Shown here: positions 1 through 7,765 of the stretch, in pieces
How the letters are laid out: each line of letters opens with the position of its first letter
Position numbering within the stretch: position 1 is the stretch's first letter
Origin: Alphaproteobacteria bacterium
Lineage (GTDB): Bacteria > Pseudomonadota > Alphaproteobacteria > MPNO01 > UBA2964
Direction: 5' to 3'
Assembly: GCA_012103315.1 (NCBI GenBank)
Contig: WLWZ01000001.1
Location: forward strand, 744,001-808,000
DNA length: 64,000 nucleotides
Notes under the pieces: generated by a model
Databases searched by the model: none
What the model saw: only the letters and a program-made list of their open reading frames with translations
Told to the model about the DNA's origin: nothing
Made by a program: the position numbers and the translations under genes

Positions 1-656
1 ATGCAGATCGCGGGGAGCTGGTCGCGGAAATACACGATTTTCTGGGTGTGTTGGATGGCATCAAACCAGTGTTTCTGCATGGGCGCGGATTGGCCCCACC
101 GGATTGGGTCGAAAAGGTTCTCGTTATAGCGCATGAACTCGATCTTAGAGTCGTCGAGGGACCTTTCTGGGATGCTACAGATTATGGAGAGTTCCCTGAA
201 TGGTACGCTGACCATTGTCGTGCGGGGCTCTTGCCTTATCACGCTTGGTATATATGCAGCGATGAAGATATTGCGGAGTCCGTACGAACAGTAAACGCAG
301 CTACTGGCTATCTTTCGATGACTGAAGAGGCTCGGTTGTTGGGCTATCCGGAATGTTGCGTAAACGCTCACTACGAACGGGCGAGACGATATCATCAGGG
401 CACGTTGGCAATTCTCAAAAGGCTCGCCAATGGCGATGAAAACAAAATGCAGAAGTTGTTTGCTGGCGGAGCACATCTCGTACCGGTAACACAGCAGGAG
501 ATCGATGATTTTGATGCAGCGTTTGATATTCACGAGCCCCGGTTCGGGAGCTGGAACATGTGTGGTGCTTGCGCCAGTGGAACCAGCAGCGCTTCAGGCA
601 ATTTATCGCAACAATATTCTGATGTGGTTCAAAAAGCAGATTTGAAATTAGGTTAA
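1..656 (+). CDS. Unrecognised protein with GYPECC motif, 5' end cut by the window
   Basis: The reading frame is open to the left edge of the window (codons from base 3), so this is the C-terminal part of a longer gene; a GTG at 48 exists but has no ribosome binding site and the translation before it (ADRGELVAEIHDFLG) looks like real protein. About 218 residues are visible. Counting from the GTG, a GYPECCV motif lies near residues 99-105 and a CGAC pair near 172-175, so four cysteines could bind a metal or cluster. No signal peptide or membrane segment is visible in this part. I do not recognise the family; a GYP-x-CC motif is reminiscent of DUF483-type proteins, but that is a weak likeness. 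It ends four bases inside the convergent methyltransferase gene. Confidence 0.6.
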   Translation, partial: ADRGELVAEIHDFLGVLDGIKPVFLHGRGLAPPDWVEKVLVIAHELDLRVVEGPFWDATDYGEFPEWYADHCRAGLLPYHAWYICSDEDIAESVRTVNAATGYLSMTEEARLLGYPECCVNAHYERARRYHQGTLAILKRLANGDENKMQKLFAGGAHLVPVTQQEIDDFDAAFDIHEPRFGSWNMCGACASGTSSASGNLSQQYSDVVQKADLKLG

Positions 657-1465
657 GCGCGGGCCAACGCCATATTAGCTGCGGTAATGACGCGCAGACC
701 TTTGTCTGCATCCACAAACTCTGCGAGCGCTGCGGTTACTTCAGCTTTGAGTTCCCTTAACCCTGTATCGTCCAATTGTTCGAGAGCGTGCCGAGACGAG
801 GGGCCGCCTGCCGCGAGACATTCAATAAAGTTTTCAGCCGATGGGAAATAGCTGTCCATCTGCTTGCGAACGACGGAGACGTCTTTGAAACCCGCTTCCT
901 GAAAGAGGTCACCCAATACAACTGGGTCGCCGTATGAAAAGGGGTGAACCACCCCTTTAGAATCGATCCCATGGTTTTCCAGGGCGTTAGCAACTGCGGC
1001 ATGGGCGGGATTACGGTGCGGTGCACAGTAAACTGTCAAAGCGAGCCTGCCGCTTTTTGCAAGAACCCGTTTCATCTCTGCCAATCCCTTTTCCTTTTCG
1101 GGAAGAAACTGCAGCAGCTGATTGCCAACAATGACGTCGAAGGCGTTATCGTCATATGGCATATCTGTGACGTCCCCTTGATGCCAATCGATATGCCCGC
1201 TCGGGTCAAGGGTGCGGGCATAGCTAATCATACCCGCGTTGAAGTCAATTGCAGAGACCATCCCGGACGCACCAACAGTTTTGGCGGCATAACGCGCGGC
1301 AGCACCACTACCGCAACCGACATCAAGGAGGCGGTGGCCTTCCTGGGTTCCAGCGTGATCGATCATCGCCTCTGACCACGGCCCAAAGATTGTCGGTACC
1401 AGATATTTTTCGAAAGCTTCGGCGGCGGAGGTGTCGACCTCACCGTCTTTTGCGTTGTCCGCCAT
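653..1465 (-). CDS. Class I SAM-dependent methyltransferase (UbiE/Methyltransf_11 type)
   Basis: A 270-residue soluble protein with the Rossmann-type SAM-binding motif I, LDVGCGSG, at residues 47-54, an acidic residue after strand 2 (AIDFNAG) and a motif III-like VIVGNQLLQFLP stretch. These are the marks of small-molecule methyltransferases of the UbiE/Methyltransf_11 group. The acceptor cannot be told from sequence. It is transcribed toward the preceding gene, with the stop codons overlapping by four bases. The ATG start at 1465 has an AGAGAGA tract just upstream as ribosome binding site. No close functional partner is seen next to it. Confidence 0.85.
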   Translation of the reverse strand: MADNAKDGEVDTSAAEAFEKYLVPTIFGPWSEAMIDHAGTQEGHRLLDVGCGSGAAARYAAKTVGASGMVSAIDFNAGMISYARTLDPSGHIDWHQGDVTDMPYDDNAFDVIVGNQLLQFLPEKEKGLAEMKRVLAKSGRLALTVYCAPHRNPAHAAVANALENHGIDSKGVVHPFSYGDPVVLGDLFQEAGFKDVSVVRKQMDSYFPSAENFIECLAAGGPSSRHALEQLDDTGLRELKAEVTAALAEFVDADKGLRVITAANMALARA

Positions 1466-1637
1466 AACATCTCTCTTGTATCAAGGCTTGCGTGATCGCT
1501 TGGATTGTTTGATAACCTGAAAACTTGTTGGAGGCCAGTCTTTGCACCGTGGGAGGGGTTTCAGGTGTTTAGGCTGCTTGGTTTTAACGTGTCTTTAACG
1601 ATGCGGGTCCAGAAGAAGGGCATTGTAGGGGGATAAG

Positions 1638-2345
1638 TTGTTGTTTTTTACGAGCATCGCAATAGCTTGCGACACTTTTGTCGTGCGTCTATTGCTCTTG
1701 GGTAAGCGCTATTTGAGGGCAGTTTTGGCTCTTTGTGCAGTGAGTATTCTCCTCCCTGCGTGTAGTGGCGCTCTCGGCGGCGGATCTTCGACGACGCAGA
1801 TCGTAACCGAACCTGCGGGCGCACTCTGTACGCTTACAGGGGAAGGATTTGCCGTGAGACTGACTACACCTTTAAAGACAAAGCTTCCGAAAGAGGCCGC
1901 GCCGATTAAGCTTTCCTGCGACGCTCGTGGTCATCGAACATTTGTTACGCTTCTAAAGCCAACCTTTAATGACAAAGTGTTGCGTAATTTTCTCGTAGGA
2001 AGCTCGATGGGGATGGCTATTGATATGATGAATGGCAACCATGAGAAATATCCCAGGAGAGTTGTCCTGCATTTAGAACCAAGTTCATTTCTGAACGTTG
2101 TGGCGCGAGATTTCTGGTATGCGCGTTATCGGCAATTTATCGAATTTAAATGGCGACGCATTCTCGACGAAATTCAGTCCGATTGTTCTGACAGTTCGGG
2201 GGAAAACGGAAATTGCAAAGATGCTGTTACAAAGGCCACGTCAGCTCGTGAACAGGAATTGCAACGTCTCGAACGGCGTCGCAGACGCGCAGCTCTAGAC
2301 CTGCCCCCGTTTAGCCAAACATCTGTATTGCCAGTGCCTCGGTAG
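1638..2345 (+). CDS. Putative lipoprotein, PEGA-like N-terminal half
   Basis: 235 residues from a TTG start at 1638, chosen because an AGGGGGATAAG ribosome binding site sits right before it. The N-terminus has a hydrophobic stretch followed by LLPACSG, a lipobox with the lipidated cysteine at residue 42. A GTG at 1683 would give a more usual signal peptide length but lacks a ribosome binding site. After the lipobox comes a beta-type segment (TEPAGALCTL...TPLKTKLP...IKLSCDARGH) like the PEGA-type carbohydrate/peptidoglycan-associated repeats, and the C-terminus is rich in Arg and Glu (ERRRRRAAL). Likely anchored in the outer membrane or at the periplasmic face. The function is unknown. Confidence 0.65.
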   Translation: MLFFTSIAIACDTFVVRLLLLGKRYLRAVLALCAVSILLPACSGALGGGSSTTQIVTEPAGALCTLTGEGFAVRLTTPLKTKLPKEAAPIKLSCDARGHRTFVTLLKPTFNDKVLRNFLVGSSMGMAIDMMNGNHEKYPRRVVLHLEPSSFLNVVARDFWYARYRQFIEFKWRRILDEIQSDCSDSSGENGNCKDAVTKATSAREQELQRLERRRRRAALDLPPFSQTSVLPVPR

Positions 2346-3272
2346 CTAGGCTGCTTTCTTGCGTGATTTGGCTTTAAGTAATCCAGCACGTTTCAGAACA
2401 CCATCCAACCGTTTTTCCAACTCTTTGGAGGCTGGCATCATCGGTAGACGATGTTCATTCTTCGGCATGATCCCGAGCTTTTTCATCATATATTTCATCG
2501 GCTGTGGATTGGTATCGTAAAACACGGCCTGATTAATTTCGAACAGCTCGTAATGGATTTTCTGGGCCTGCTTCATCTTGCCCTGCCAGACTAGTTCGCA
2601 CATCTTTGACAGCTTTTTGGGCATAAGATTGCCAACCGCGTTCATCAAGCCGCAAGCGCCTACAGTCATCATCGGGTAGGATAGGTCTTCCAGTCCGACG
2701 AAGATACGGAAATCCATGCCAAAATGATCTAGGCAATTAGATACGAATCCAAGATCGTCGACAGCGTGTTTCATGCCCACAAAATGAGGATTCTTACGAC
2801 TGATCTGATCGAGCGTATCAAGCGTCACCGATACGGCCGCACGACCGGGGATATGGTAGATCATCCAGGGCAGGCTGGTCTGTTTGGCGACTTCTCCATA
2901 ATAAGCAACAAGTCCCCGCTGCGACGGCCGAATGTAATACGGCGTTACAATCAACAACGCATCCGCACCGGCCTGATCAGCATGTGCCGTGAGCGCCGTG
3001 GTTTCAGCGAGGCTCTGGGAACCAGTTGCGGCGACGATTGGTACTTTGCCGCGGGCAGCCTCAATTGCGACATCAACCGTTCGGTTGCGTTCCTCAACGG
3101 TCAGCGTGGATGGTTCTGACGTTGTGCCGTTGACCAGAATACCGTGCGAGCCGTTTTTAACCTGAAACTCTACAAGCCCGGCATAGGCATCATAATCGAC
3201 CTTGCCATTTTTGAATGGTGTGATCAGCGGCGGAATGGACCCTTTGAGGAAGTCCTTGGGTAAACGCATCAT
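2346..3272 (-). CDS. DapA-family lyase/aldolase (DHDPS/NAL superfamily)
   Basis: A 308-residue (beta/alpha)8 Schiff-base lyase of the dihydrodipicolinate synthase / N-acetylneuraminate lyase family. Visible marks are the GTTSE pyruvate-binding loop (residues 49-53), TPYY (110-113), an Arg two residues later (YYIRPSQ), YHIPGR (near 139) and the Schiff-base lysine in VGMKHA (about 168). The start is one of two tandem ATGs at 3272 and 3269, directly after the stop of the dioxygenase gene (3277). It is the last gene of the UbiD / MarR / dioxygenase cluster, so a catabolic hydratase-aldolase or dehydratase acting on a pyruvate-type ring-fission product is plausible. The DHDPS active-site residues are nevertheless kept, so lysine-pathway activity cannot be excluded. 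Confidence 0.85.
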   Translation of the reverse strand: MMRLPKDFLKGSIPPLITPFKNGKVDYDAYAGLVEFQVKNGSHGILVNGTTSEPSTLTVEERNRTVDVAIEAARGKVPIVAATGSQSLAETTALTAHADQAGADALLIVTPYYIRPSQRGLVAYYGEVAKQTSLPWMIYHIPGRAAVSVTLDTLDQISRKNPHFVGMKHAVDDLGFVSNCLDHFGMDFRIFVGLEDLSYPMMTVGACGLMNAVGNLMPKKLSKMCELVWQGKMKQAQKIHYELFEINQAVFYDTNPQPMKYMMKKLGIMPKNEHRLPMMPASKELEKRLDGVLKRAGLLKAKSRKKAA

Positions 3273-3276
3273 GTTA

Positions 3277-4395
3277 TTAGCTCGCAATCTTTCCACGGTT
3301 CGTATCAAAGCCCATTTCGGCGCCCAGAACGCTCCACGGCTTCTTTAGGTCTTCCTGCCACAGGAGAGATTCCATTACGATGTTTAAAGGTTGATCCTGA
3401 ATCGTCAGCTCATAAATGGGATCGGTTCCGGTACTGGCGTGATTATGGACGCCCCAACCAGGTGCTGTGAGAAGCAAGTCACCTGATTGCCATTCATAGA
3501 CCTTGCCTTCGACGGTCGAGCGGCCTTCGCCCTGGAAGATATAGTTCATTGCGGCGGAGACATGGCGGTGCGGTTTATCGACAATTCCAGGTGGGCGAAT
3601 GGTGATTGTTGCAAAGAAATTCGGGGTCGTCCCATTGGTCCGGCCGGTCATTGGATTCCACAGAAGATAAAGCCGTCGTCCGACATAATCAGAACCGAGC
3701 TCTGTTAATTTATCCAGCTCTTTCTTGACCTTTTTCCAGGGCCAATGAAGAGCGTGAGACTCAACGGCATCTGGCGCGATCAGGATTTCATAGGGCATCA
3801 GCCAGGCACCGTCGTCAGTCAACTCAAATGTACCATAGGGGCTCTTGCGCCGCGGATCGTCTTCGGCAACGGCCCCTTCCTCTTCTTCTTCAACGAGTTG
3901 GACATCAGCCGCGGGATCTTCCTCTACGATATGCACGTTCATTTTCTCAAGAAGCGGGGCGTTGGTGTAGGTCAGTCGGACCTGAACTTCGTCCGTATCA
4001 TTGACGTGGATATAGGTTTGCATTGAGGGGAAGTTGAAGACGTCATATTGCTCAAAATCAATTCGCTTGCCGCCGACAACAGAATGACCACTGCCCTGGA
4101 TACAGAAATTAACTTGTGTTGAGTTGTGACGAATTGGGCGGGTTTTTTCGCCCGGATTCAGAACTTCGACGATCGGCCGAATTCCAGGCGCTAGTCCAAG
4201 GCCAACACCGAGTTTGTGCGAATCTGGATGGACAATCCAGCTTTGCCGCCGCCCATTATTAGGGGTCGGCATCTGAGACAGGCGTTCGATTTCAGCGTCA
4301 AAATCAGCCTTTTTAACGATTGCGGGTTCCCAGAGTTCGGGGTTGGGCTCTGTCGTCCCCGATTTGTCGATAAAAATGCCTTTTTGATCGGCCAT
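3277..4395 (-). CDS. Bicupin ring-cleavage dioxygenase, gentisate 1,2-dioxygenase-like
   Basis: A 372-residue protein with two cupin domains, the usual length and layout of gentisate 1,2-dioxygenase and 1-hydroxy-2-naphthoate dioxygenase. The C-terminal cupin has the likely iron ligands HRH (276, 278) and a distal WGVHNH (near 317-319). The N-terminal cupin has His 90, 104 and 130 in RHNSTQVNFCIQGSGHSVV and QTYIHVN. A very acidic linker (about 158-180) separates the two halves. The family opens aromatic rings between a hydroxyl and a carboxyl carbon using Fe(II) and O2. An inverted repeat lies 27-46 bases upstream of the start and a MarR gene lies just beyond it, so control by that regulator is likely. 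The substrate is unknown; the neighbouring decarboxylase suggests a hydroxybenzoate-like acid. Confidence 0.8.
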   Translation of the reverse strand: MADQKGIFIDKSGTTEPNPELWEPAIVKKADFDAEIERLSQMPTPNNGRRQSWIVHPDSHKLGVGLGLAPGIRPIVEVLNPGEKTRPIRHNSTQVNFCIQGSGHSVVGGKRIDFEQYDVFNFPSMQTYIHVNDTDEVQVRLTYTNAPLLEKMNVHIVEEDPAADVQLVEEEEEGAVAEDDPRRKSPYGTFELTDDGAWLMPYEILIAPDAVESHALHWPWKKVKKELDKLTELGSDYVGRRLYLLWNPMTGRTNGTTPNFFATITIRPPGIVDKPHRHVSAAMNYIFQGEGRSTVEGKVYEWQSGDLLLTAPGWGVHNHASTGTDPIYELTIQDQPLNIVMESLLWQEDLKKPWSVLGAEMGFDTNRGKIAS

Positions 4396-4421
4396 GGCTG
4401 TCCTCCGTTCAATTCATTTCA

Positions 4422-4458
4422 CATTCATCTTGGTATGAATGCAGACCTAGTATGAATG
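4422..4458. promoter_or_regulatory. Candidate MarR operator in front of the dioxygenase gene
   Basis: A perfect inverted repeat, CATTCAT (4422-4428) and ATGAATG (4435-4441) with a 6-base spacer, is followed ten bases later by a third copy, ATGAATG (4452-4458). It lies in the 133-base gap between marR (ends 4529) and the dioxygenase gene (starts 4395), where a promoter for the dioxygenase-dapA pair would sit. MarR dimers bind palindromes of about this size. Another ATGAATG copy (6419-6425) overlaps the start codon of the ubiD gene. Binding by the neighbouring MarR protein is inferred. Confidence 0.5.
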
Positions 4459-4528
4459 ATCTCCGAGAATGCCCGGAAATCAGGGAATTTGAATATTTAG
4501 ATACCGCACTTTTCGAATGCGTTAAAGG

Positions 4529-5020
4529 TCAAGTTGAGGTGTTTTCTTCATCTTGATCGAGGTTGGTTTTCATAACCCGCATGAGGCGCTTGAGTGTTTC
4601 GACTTCTTCGGCACTTAAACTACTGGTCGCAATCTCGTTTATCGAAATTGCCATCTGTAATAGTTCGCCCTTAAGGTTTCGGCCCTTCTGGGTCGGAAAA
4701 ATGTTGATAGTACGGCGATCACGACGGTTGCGAACCCGCCGTACTAATCCGTTTTTCTCAAGGAGGCGTAAGACACTGGCGGTCGTGGGCTCCGTTGTGC
4801 CAACGCGGCGCGACAGTTCGCGCTGACTTAGGCCCTCTTCAATCCACAATGCCCGCATGAAGTAATACTGGCCAAGGGTCATGCCGTAGTTTGAAAGGTT
4901 GCGCCGCAGGGCCTTGCCGACCGCAAGGTTGGTGTCCCTAATCAGATAACCGGGGCTCTCGTTGGGATCGAGCCATATCTCATCGTCATCTGTCGCTGCT
5001 TTTTTTCTGGGATTTTTCAC
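4529..5020 (-). CDS. MarR-family transcriptional regulator
   Basis: A 163-residue winged-helix protein with the MarR layout: N-terminal dimer helix, helix-turn-helix in LSQRELSRRVGTTEPTTASVLRLLEKNGLV, and the basic wing VRNRRDRRTINIFPTQKG. The start codon overlaps the stop of the upstream ubiD gene (ATGA, four bases), so the two are translated together. MarR proteins usually repress aromatic-degradation genes and release DNA on binding the aromatic ligand. The inverted repeat at 4422-4458 lies directly downstream, ahead of the dioxygenase gene, and is the obvious candidate target. Confidence 0.93.
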   Translation of the reverse strand: MKNPRKKAATDDDEIWLDPNESPGYLIRDTNLAVGKALRRNLSNYGMTLGQYYFMRALWIEEGLSQRELSRRVGTTEPTTASVLRLLEKNGLVRRVRNRRDRRTINIFPTQKGRNLKGELLQMAISINEIATSSLSAEEVETLKRLMRVMKTNLDQDEENTST

Positions 5021-6420
5021 GGCAGAAAATCCTCAATGTCGACAGAGTCGTAATTGGTGGGCATCGCACGGTCAAATCGTGTCTTGTCCTCGATCCTGCT
5101 GCTCCACGGTTTTGTGGCATCAATCGCCACTTTGGTTCCAATCCGGTACATCGGGCTCATGCCGGGGACGATGTCGGAAGCATTGTCCAATGACCAAATT
5201 CTGGTGTTGTCTATCTTGGTCACATCTTGTTCGGCATGCACGCGTGTCGTTAATGACCAAAACACCTGTTTGAGGTCAGAGGCATCCATGTCCTCGTCGA
5301 TAGCGATGGCAAGTTTTGGATGGAGATAAGGACTCGATAGAGCAGCCAAGAGTGCAGTCTTAGCTTGTCCGGCGATACGTGGGCGGAGCTTTACAACAAC
5401 TGCCATCAATCCCGAAACACCAAGGCATCGGATATCCAATAAGTCCAATCCACCTTCGACTTTAGAAAGGTGTTCGTACAGGGCGGCTTCAACGCAGGTG
5501 CCGGTAATTGATTGTGGATCGGTCATCGGCGCACCGGAATGCATGCCATAAAAAATTGGATTCTTTCGATGGGTGATAGCCTTTACGACAAATATCTCGG
5601 TCGAGCCTTCTTCAGCGTAACCGCCGGTAACTTCTCCGAAAGGGCCTTCTTCCGTCATAGCGTCTGGCAGAATCTCCCCTTCAATGACCATTTCTGCATC
5701 GGCAGGGACCTCCAGATCGCTGGTTTCACATTTTACGAGCCTGACGGGGTCTTCGAGCAAGCCGCCGGCGAGCGATAACTCGTCAATTCCATAACGTGTT
5801 GTGAAGCCACCGGCATAGAGGATTGCTGGATGAACGCCGACCACCATCGCCACCGGCATGGACTCTTTGCGTTCCTGATATTTTTGATAGGTCCGCAAGG
5901 CGTGGCGTGGACAAATTAGAAAGCCGCTTCGGTCTGGTCCTAAAATTTGCTGCCGGTGATACGACATGTTCCTTGTGCCAGTTTCAGGGTCTTTGATAAC
6001 CGCCATACCAGAAGCGATATAAGGCCCGGGGTCTTCTTCAGAGGTCCACATCGCCGGCAGTTTTGTGAGGTCGGCATCTTCCCCGGTAAGGATGACTTCT
6101 TTTACGGGCGCGTCTTTCGCGTCGATACTGACCGGTTGGCGTGGGCTCTTGATTCGGTCAACGACCGTCGGAATGACGTCTTCTTCTGAAACCCCCAGAC
6201 CTATTGCCCATTTGCGGCGATCGGTGACGACTTGGCTTGCAAGCTGCCAACCCGGATATCCTTTGAGATTGGTGAATAGCGTAGATTTTCCAAATTGGTC
6301 GTATGTTTTCCAGCCGATTGCCGAGACATTTTCATGCGGATCTGTTTCAGTATCGACGCGGACCAGCTCGCCTTGCTGCTCGAGGTTCTGGACGTGGCCG
6401 CGGAAGGATTGGTCTCGCAT
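5017..6420 (-). CDS. UbiD-family prenylated-FMN-dependent decarboxylase
   Basis: 467 residues, somewhat shorter than E. coli UbiD (about 497) but within the family. It carries the signature around the prFMN site: an Arg-rich SYHRQQILGPDRSGFLICPRHA segment in the middle and EEGPFGEVTGGY holding the conserved glutamates. These enzymes remove or add carboxyl groups on aromatic or alpha,beta-unsaturated acids. It heads the cluster with marR, a gentisate-dioxygenase-like gene and a dapA-like gene, which argues for a catabolic decarboxylase rather than the ubiquinone-pathway enzyme. No ubiX-like gene (prFMN synthase) is present in the window, so the cofactor must come from elsewhere. The ATG start is at 6420. 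Confidence 0.88.
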   Translation of the reverse strand: MRDQSFRGHVQNLEQQGELVRVDTETDPHENVSAIGWKTYDQFGKSTLFTNLKGYPGWQLASQVVTDRRKWAIGLGVSEEDVIPTVVDRIKSPRQPVSIDAKDAPVKEVILTGEDADLTKLPAMWTSEEDPGPYIASGMAVIKDPETGTRNMSYHRQQILGPDRSGFLICPRHALRTYQKYQERKESMPVAMVVGVHPAILYAGGFTTRYGIDELSLAGGLLEDPVRLVKCETSDLEVPADAEMVIEGEILPDAMTEEGPFGEVTGGYAEEGSTEIFVVKAITHRKNPIFYGMHSGAPMTDPQSITGTCVEAALYEHLSKVEGGLDLLDIRCLGVSGLMAVVVKLRPRIAGQAKTALLAALSSPYLHPKLAIAIDEDMDASDLKQVFWSLTTRVHAEQDVTKIDNTRIWSLDNASDIVPGMSPMYRIGTKVAIDATKPWSSRIEDKTRFDRAMPTNYDSVDIEDFLP

Positions 6421-6573
6421 GAATGTAATGCCTTAAGATTTAACGTTGTTGATTTGGCAGCATTCTGCTTGGCAGTGCGGACCAGCGCAACCGCGCGCTA
6501 ATCTTTAAGGTTGTTGACCCTTACCTTCCTTGACCGGAGAATGTCGCTGCCTTCTGGTAAATAGGACATAACG

Positions 6574-6651
6574 ATGCAACGACCTCACGATTTGGGTGGT
6601 ATGGATGCGGGCGAGATGGAAATCTCCCGAAGGCGGGTTAGCGCACCCTAA
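6574..6651 (+). CDS. Possible 25-residue leader peptide upstream of the LpxR-like gene
   Basis: A short open frame with an AGGA ribosome binding site (6563-6566), reading MQRPHDLGGMDAGEMEIS and ending in a TAA whose last base is the first base of the next gene's ATG (TAATG). Such an overlap fits translational coupling. The first ten residues (RPHDLGGM) resemble the beginning of nitrile hydratase beta subunits, so it might be a remnant, but the match is too short to rely on. It could also be chance. Confidence 0.25.
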   Translation: MQRPHDLGGMDAGEMEISRRRVSAP

Positions 6652-7670
6652 TGCGACAAGTTAATATTTATAGTCGCGGGGCGCTCATTGCCTTATTAAT
6701 CGCTGTTGCAGTGATGCAAGCTGCCACTCGTGGATCGGCGCAGACGGTCGACGATGATCAGATTTTTACCTTGCAGTTGGCCAACGATTATTTTGGCAAC
6801 AGCGATCAGCATTTCACCAACGGATTCCGGGCTGCTTGGATGCCATCGGCCAAATCGGTGCCAGCCTGGGTAGTCGATGGGGCATCCTATTTTCCACTGT
6901 TCGACCCCGCTGGGAAAAAGAGGGTCGTCTTTTCCGTCGGCCAGAGTATTTTTACACCCGACGATCTTGCGGCAACGGCATTGTTGCGCGATGAGAGACC
7001 TTACGCTGGTTGGCTTTATGGTGGTGTCGGTCTTGTGTCGGTATCCGACGAGCGTCTCGACAATATCGAACTGAATTTTGGTATGGTTGGGCCTGCGTCA
7101 TTCGCCGAAGATGTCCAGAAATCCTGGCATACATGGTTTGGTTTTCAGCATCCTAATGGCTGGGACAATCAGCTCAAGAATGAGCCGGGCATTTTGCTCA
7201 ACTATGAACGCAAATGGCGTATGCGGACGCCGCAAAAGTATTTCGGACTCGATACAGACTTTACGCCACATGCCGGCGTTAGTCTCGGTAACATTCTCAC
7301 ACAAGCTTCGGCGGGCTTTACTGTGCGTTTGGGTGGCAATTTGCAAAAGCATGATGATTATGGCCCGCCGCGAATTCGCCCAAGCTTGCCCGGGTCGGAC
7401 TATTTCGTGCGCAGCGATGGGTTGAGTTGGTATGTGTTTTTCGGTGCCGAGGGGCGCGGTGTGCTCCGCAATATCTTTCTTGATGGTAATAGCTTCCGGA
7501 GTAGTCATAGCGTCGACAAAAGGCCATTTGTTGGCGATATCCAGGGCGGTGTTGCGGTTGTCATGGGCCGTGCGCGGCTCGCCTATACGCACATTTTCCG
7601 AACCAAGGAATTCGATACCCAGGACGATACCGATCAATTTGGATCGATCAGCCTGTCCTTCATCTTCTAG
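6651..7670 (+). CDS. LpxR-like outer-membrane protein (DUF2219 family)
   Basis: 339 residues: a signal peptide (about 1-31, ending ...GSAQ), then the family pattern FTLQLANDYFGNSDQHFTNG and further on FSVGQSIFTPDD, RPYAGWLYGG, and LAYTHIFRTKEFDTQD with a C-terminal aromatic residue. LpxR of Salmonella is a 12-strand outer-membrane barrel that removes the 3'-acyloxyacyl chain of lipid A using an Asn/His/Ser site and calcium. The N-terminal Asn-Asp and the TNGFR segment match that region, so lipid A deacylation in the outer leaflet is the best guess. It stands alone between the ubiD cluster and the aminotransferase gene. Confidence 0.78.
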   Translation: MRQVNIYSRGALIALLIAVAVMQAATRGSAQTVDDDQIFTLQLANDYFGNSDQHFTNGFRAAWMPSAKSVPAWVVDGASYFPLFDPAGKKRVVFSVGQSIFTPDDLAATALLRDERPYAGWLYGGVGLVSVSDERLDNIELNFGMVGPASFAEDVQKSWHTWFGFQHPNGWDNQLKNEPGILLNYERKWRMRTPQKYFGLDTDFTPHAGVSLGNILTQASAGFTVRLGGNLQKHDDYGPPRIRPSLPGSDYFVRSDGLSWYVFFGAEGRGVLRNIFLDGNSFRSSHSVDKRPFVGDIQGGVAVVMGRARLAYTHIFRTKEFDTQDDTDQFGSISLSFIF

Positions 7671-7765
7671 GGCTTCACTGGGAACTTTGCTGCCGTTTTC
7701 GGCGAGACCTTTATGGATTAGGATGCAGCACACATTATTTCAGTTGAAAATAGAAAGTAGCTTCA

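Noticed and set aside
7098-7733. Long open frame on the minus strand opposite the LpxR-like gene
   Set aside because: It lies wholly across a well-supported gene, has an unlikely amino acid make-up and no ribosome binding site.
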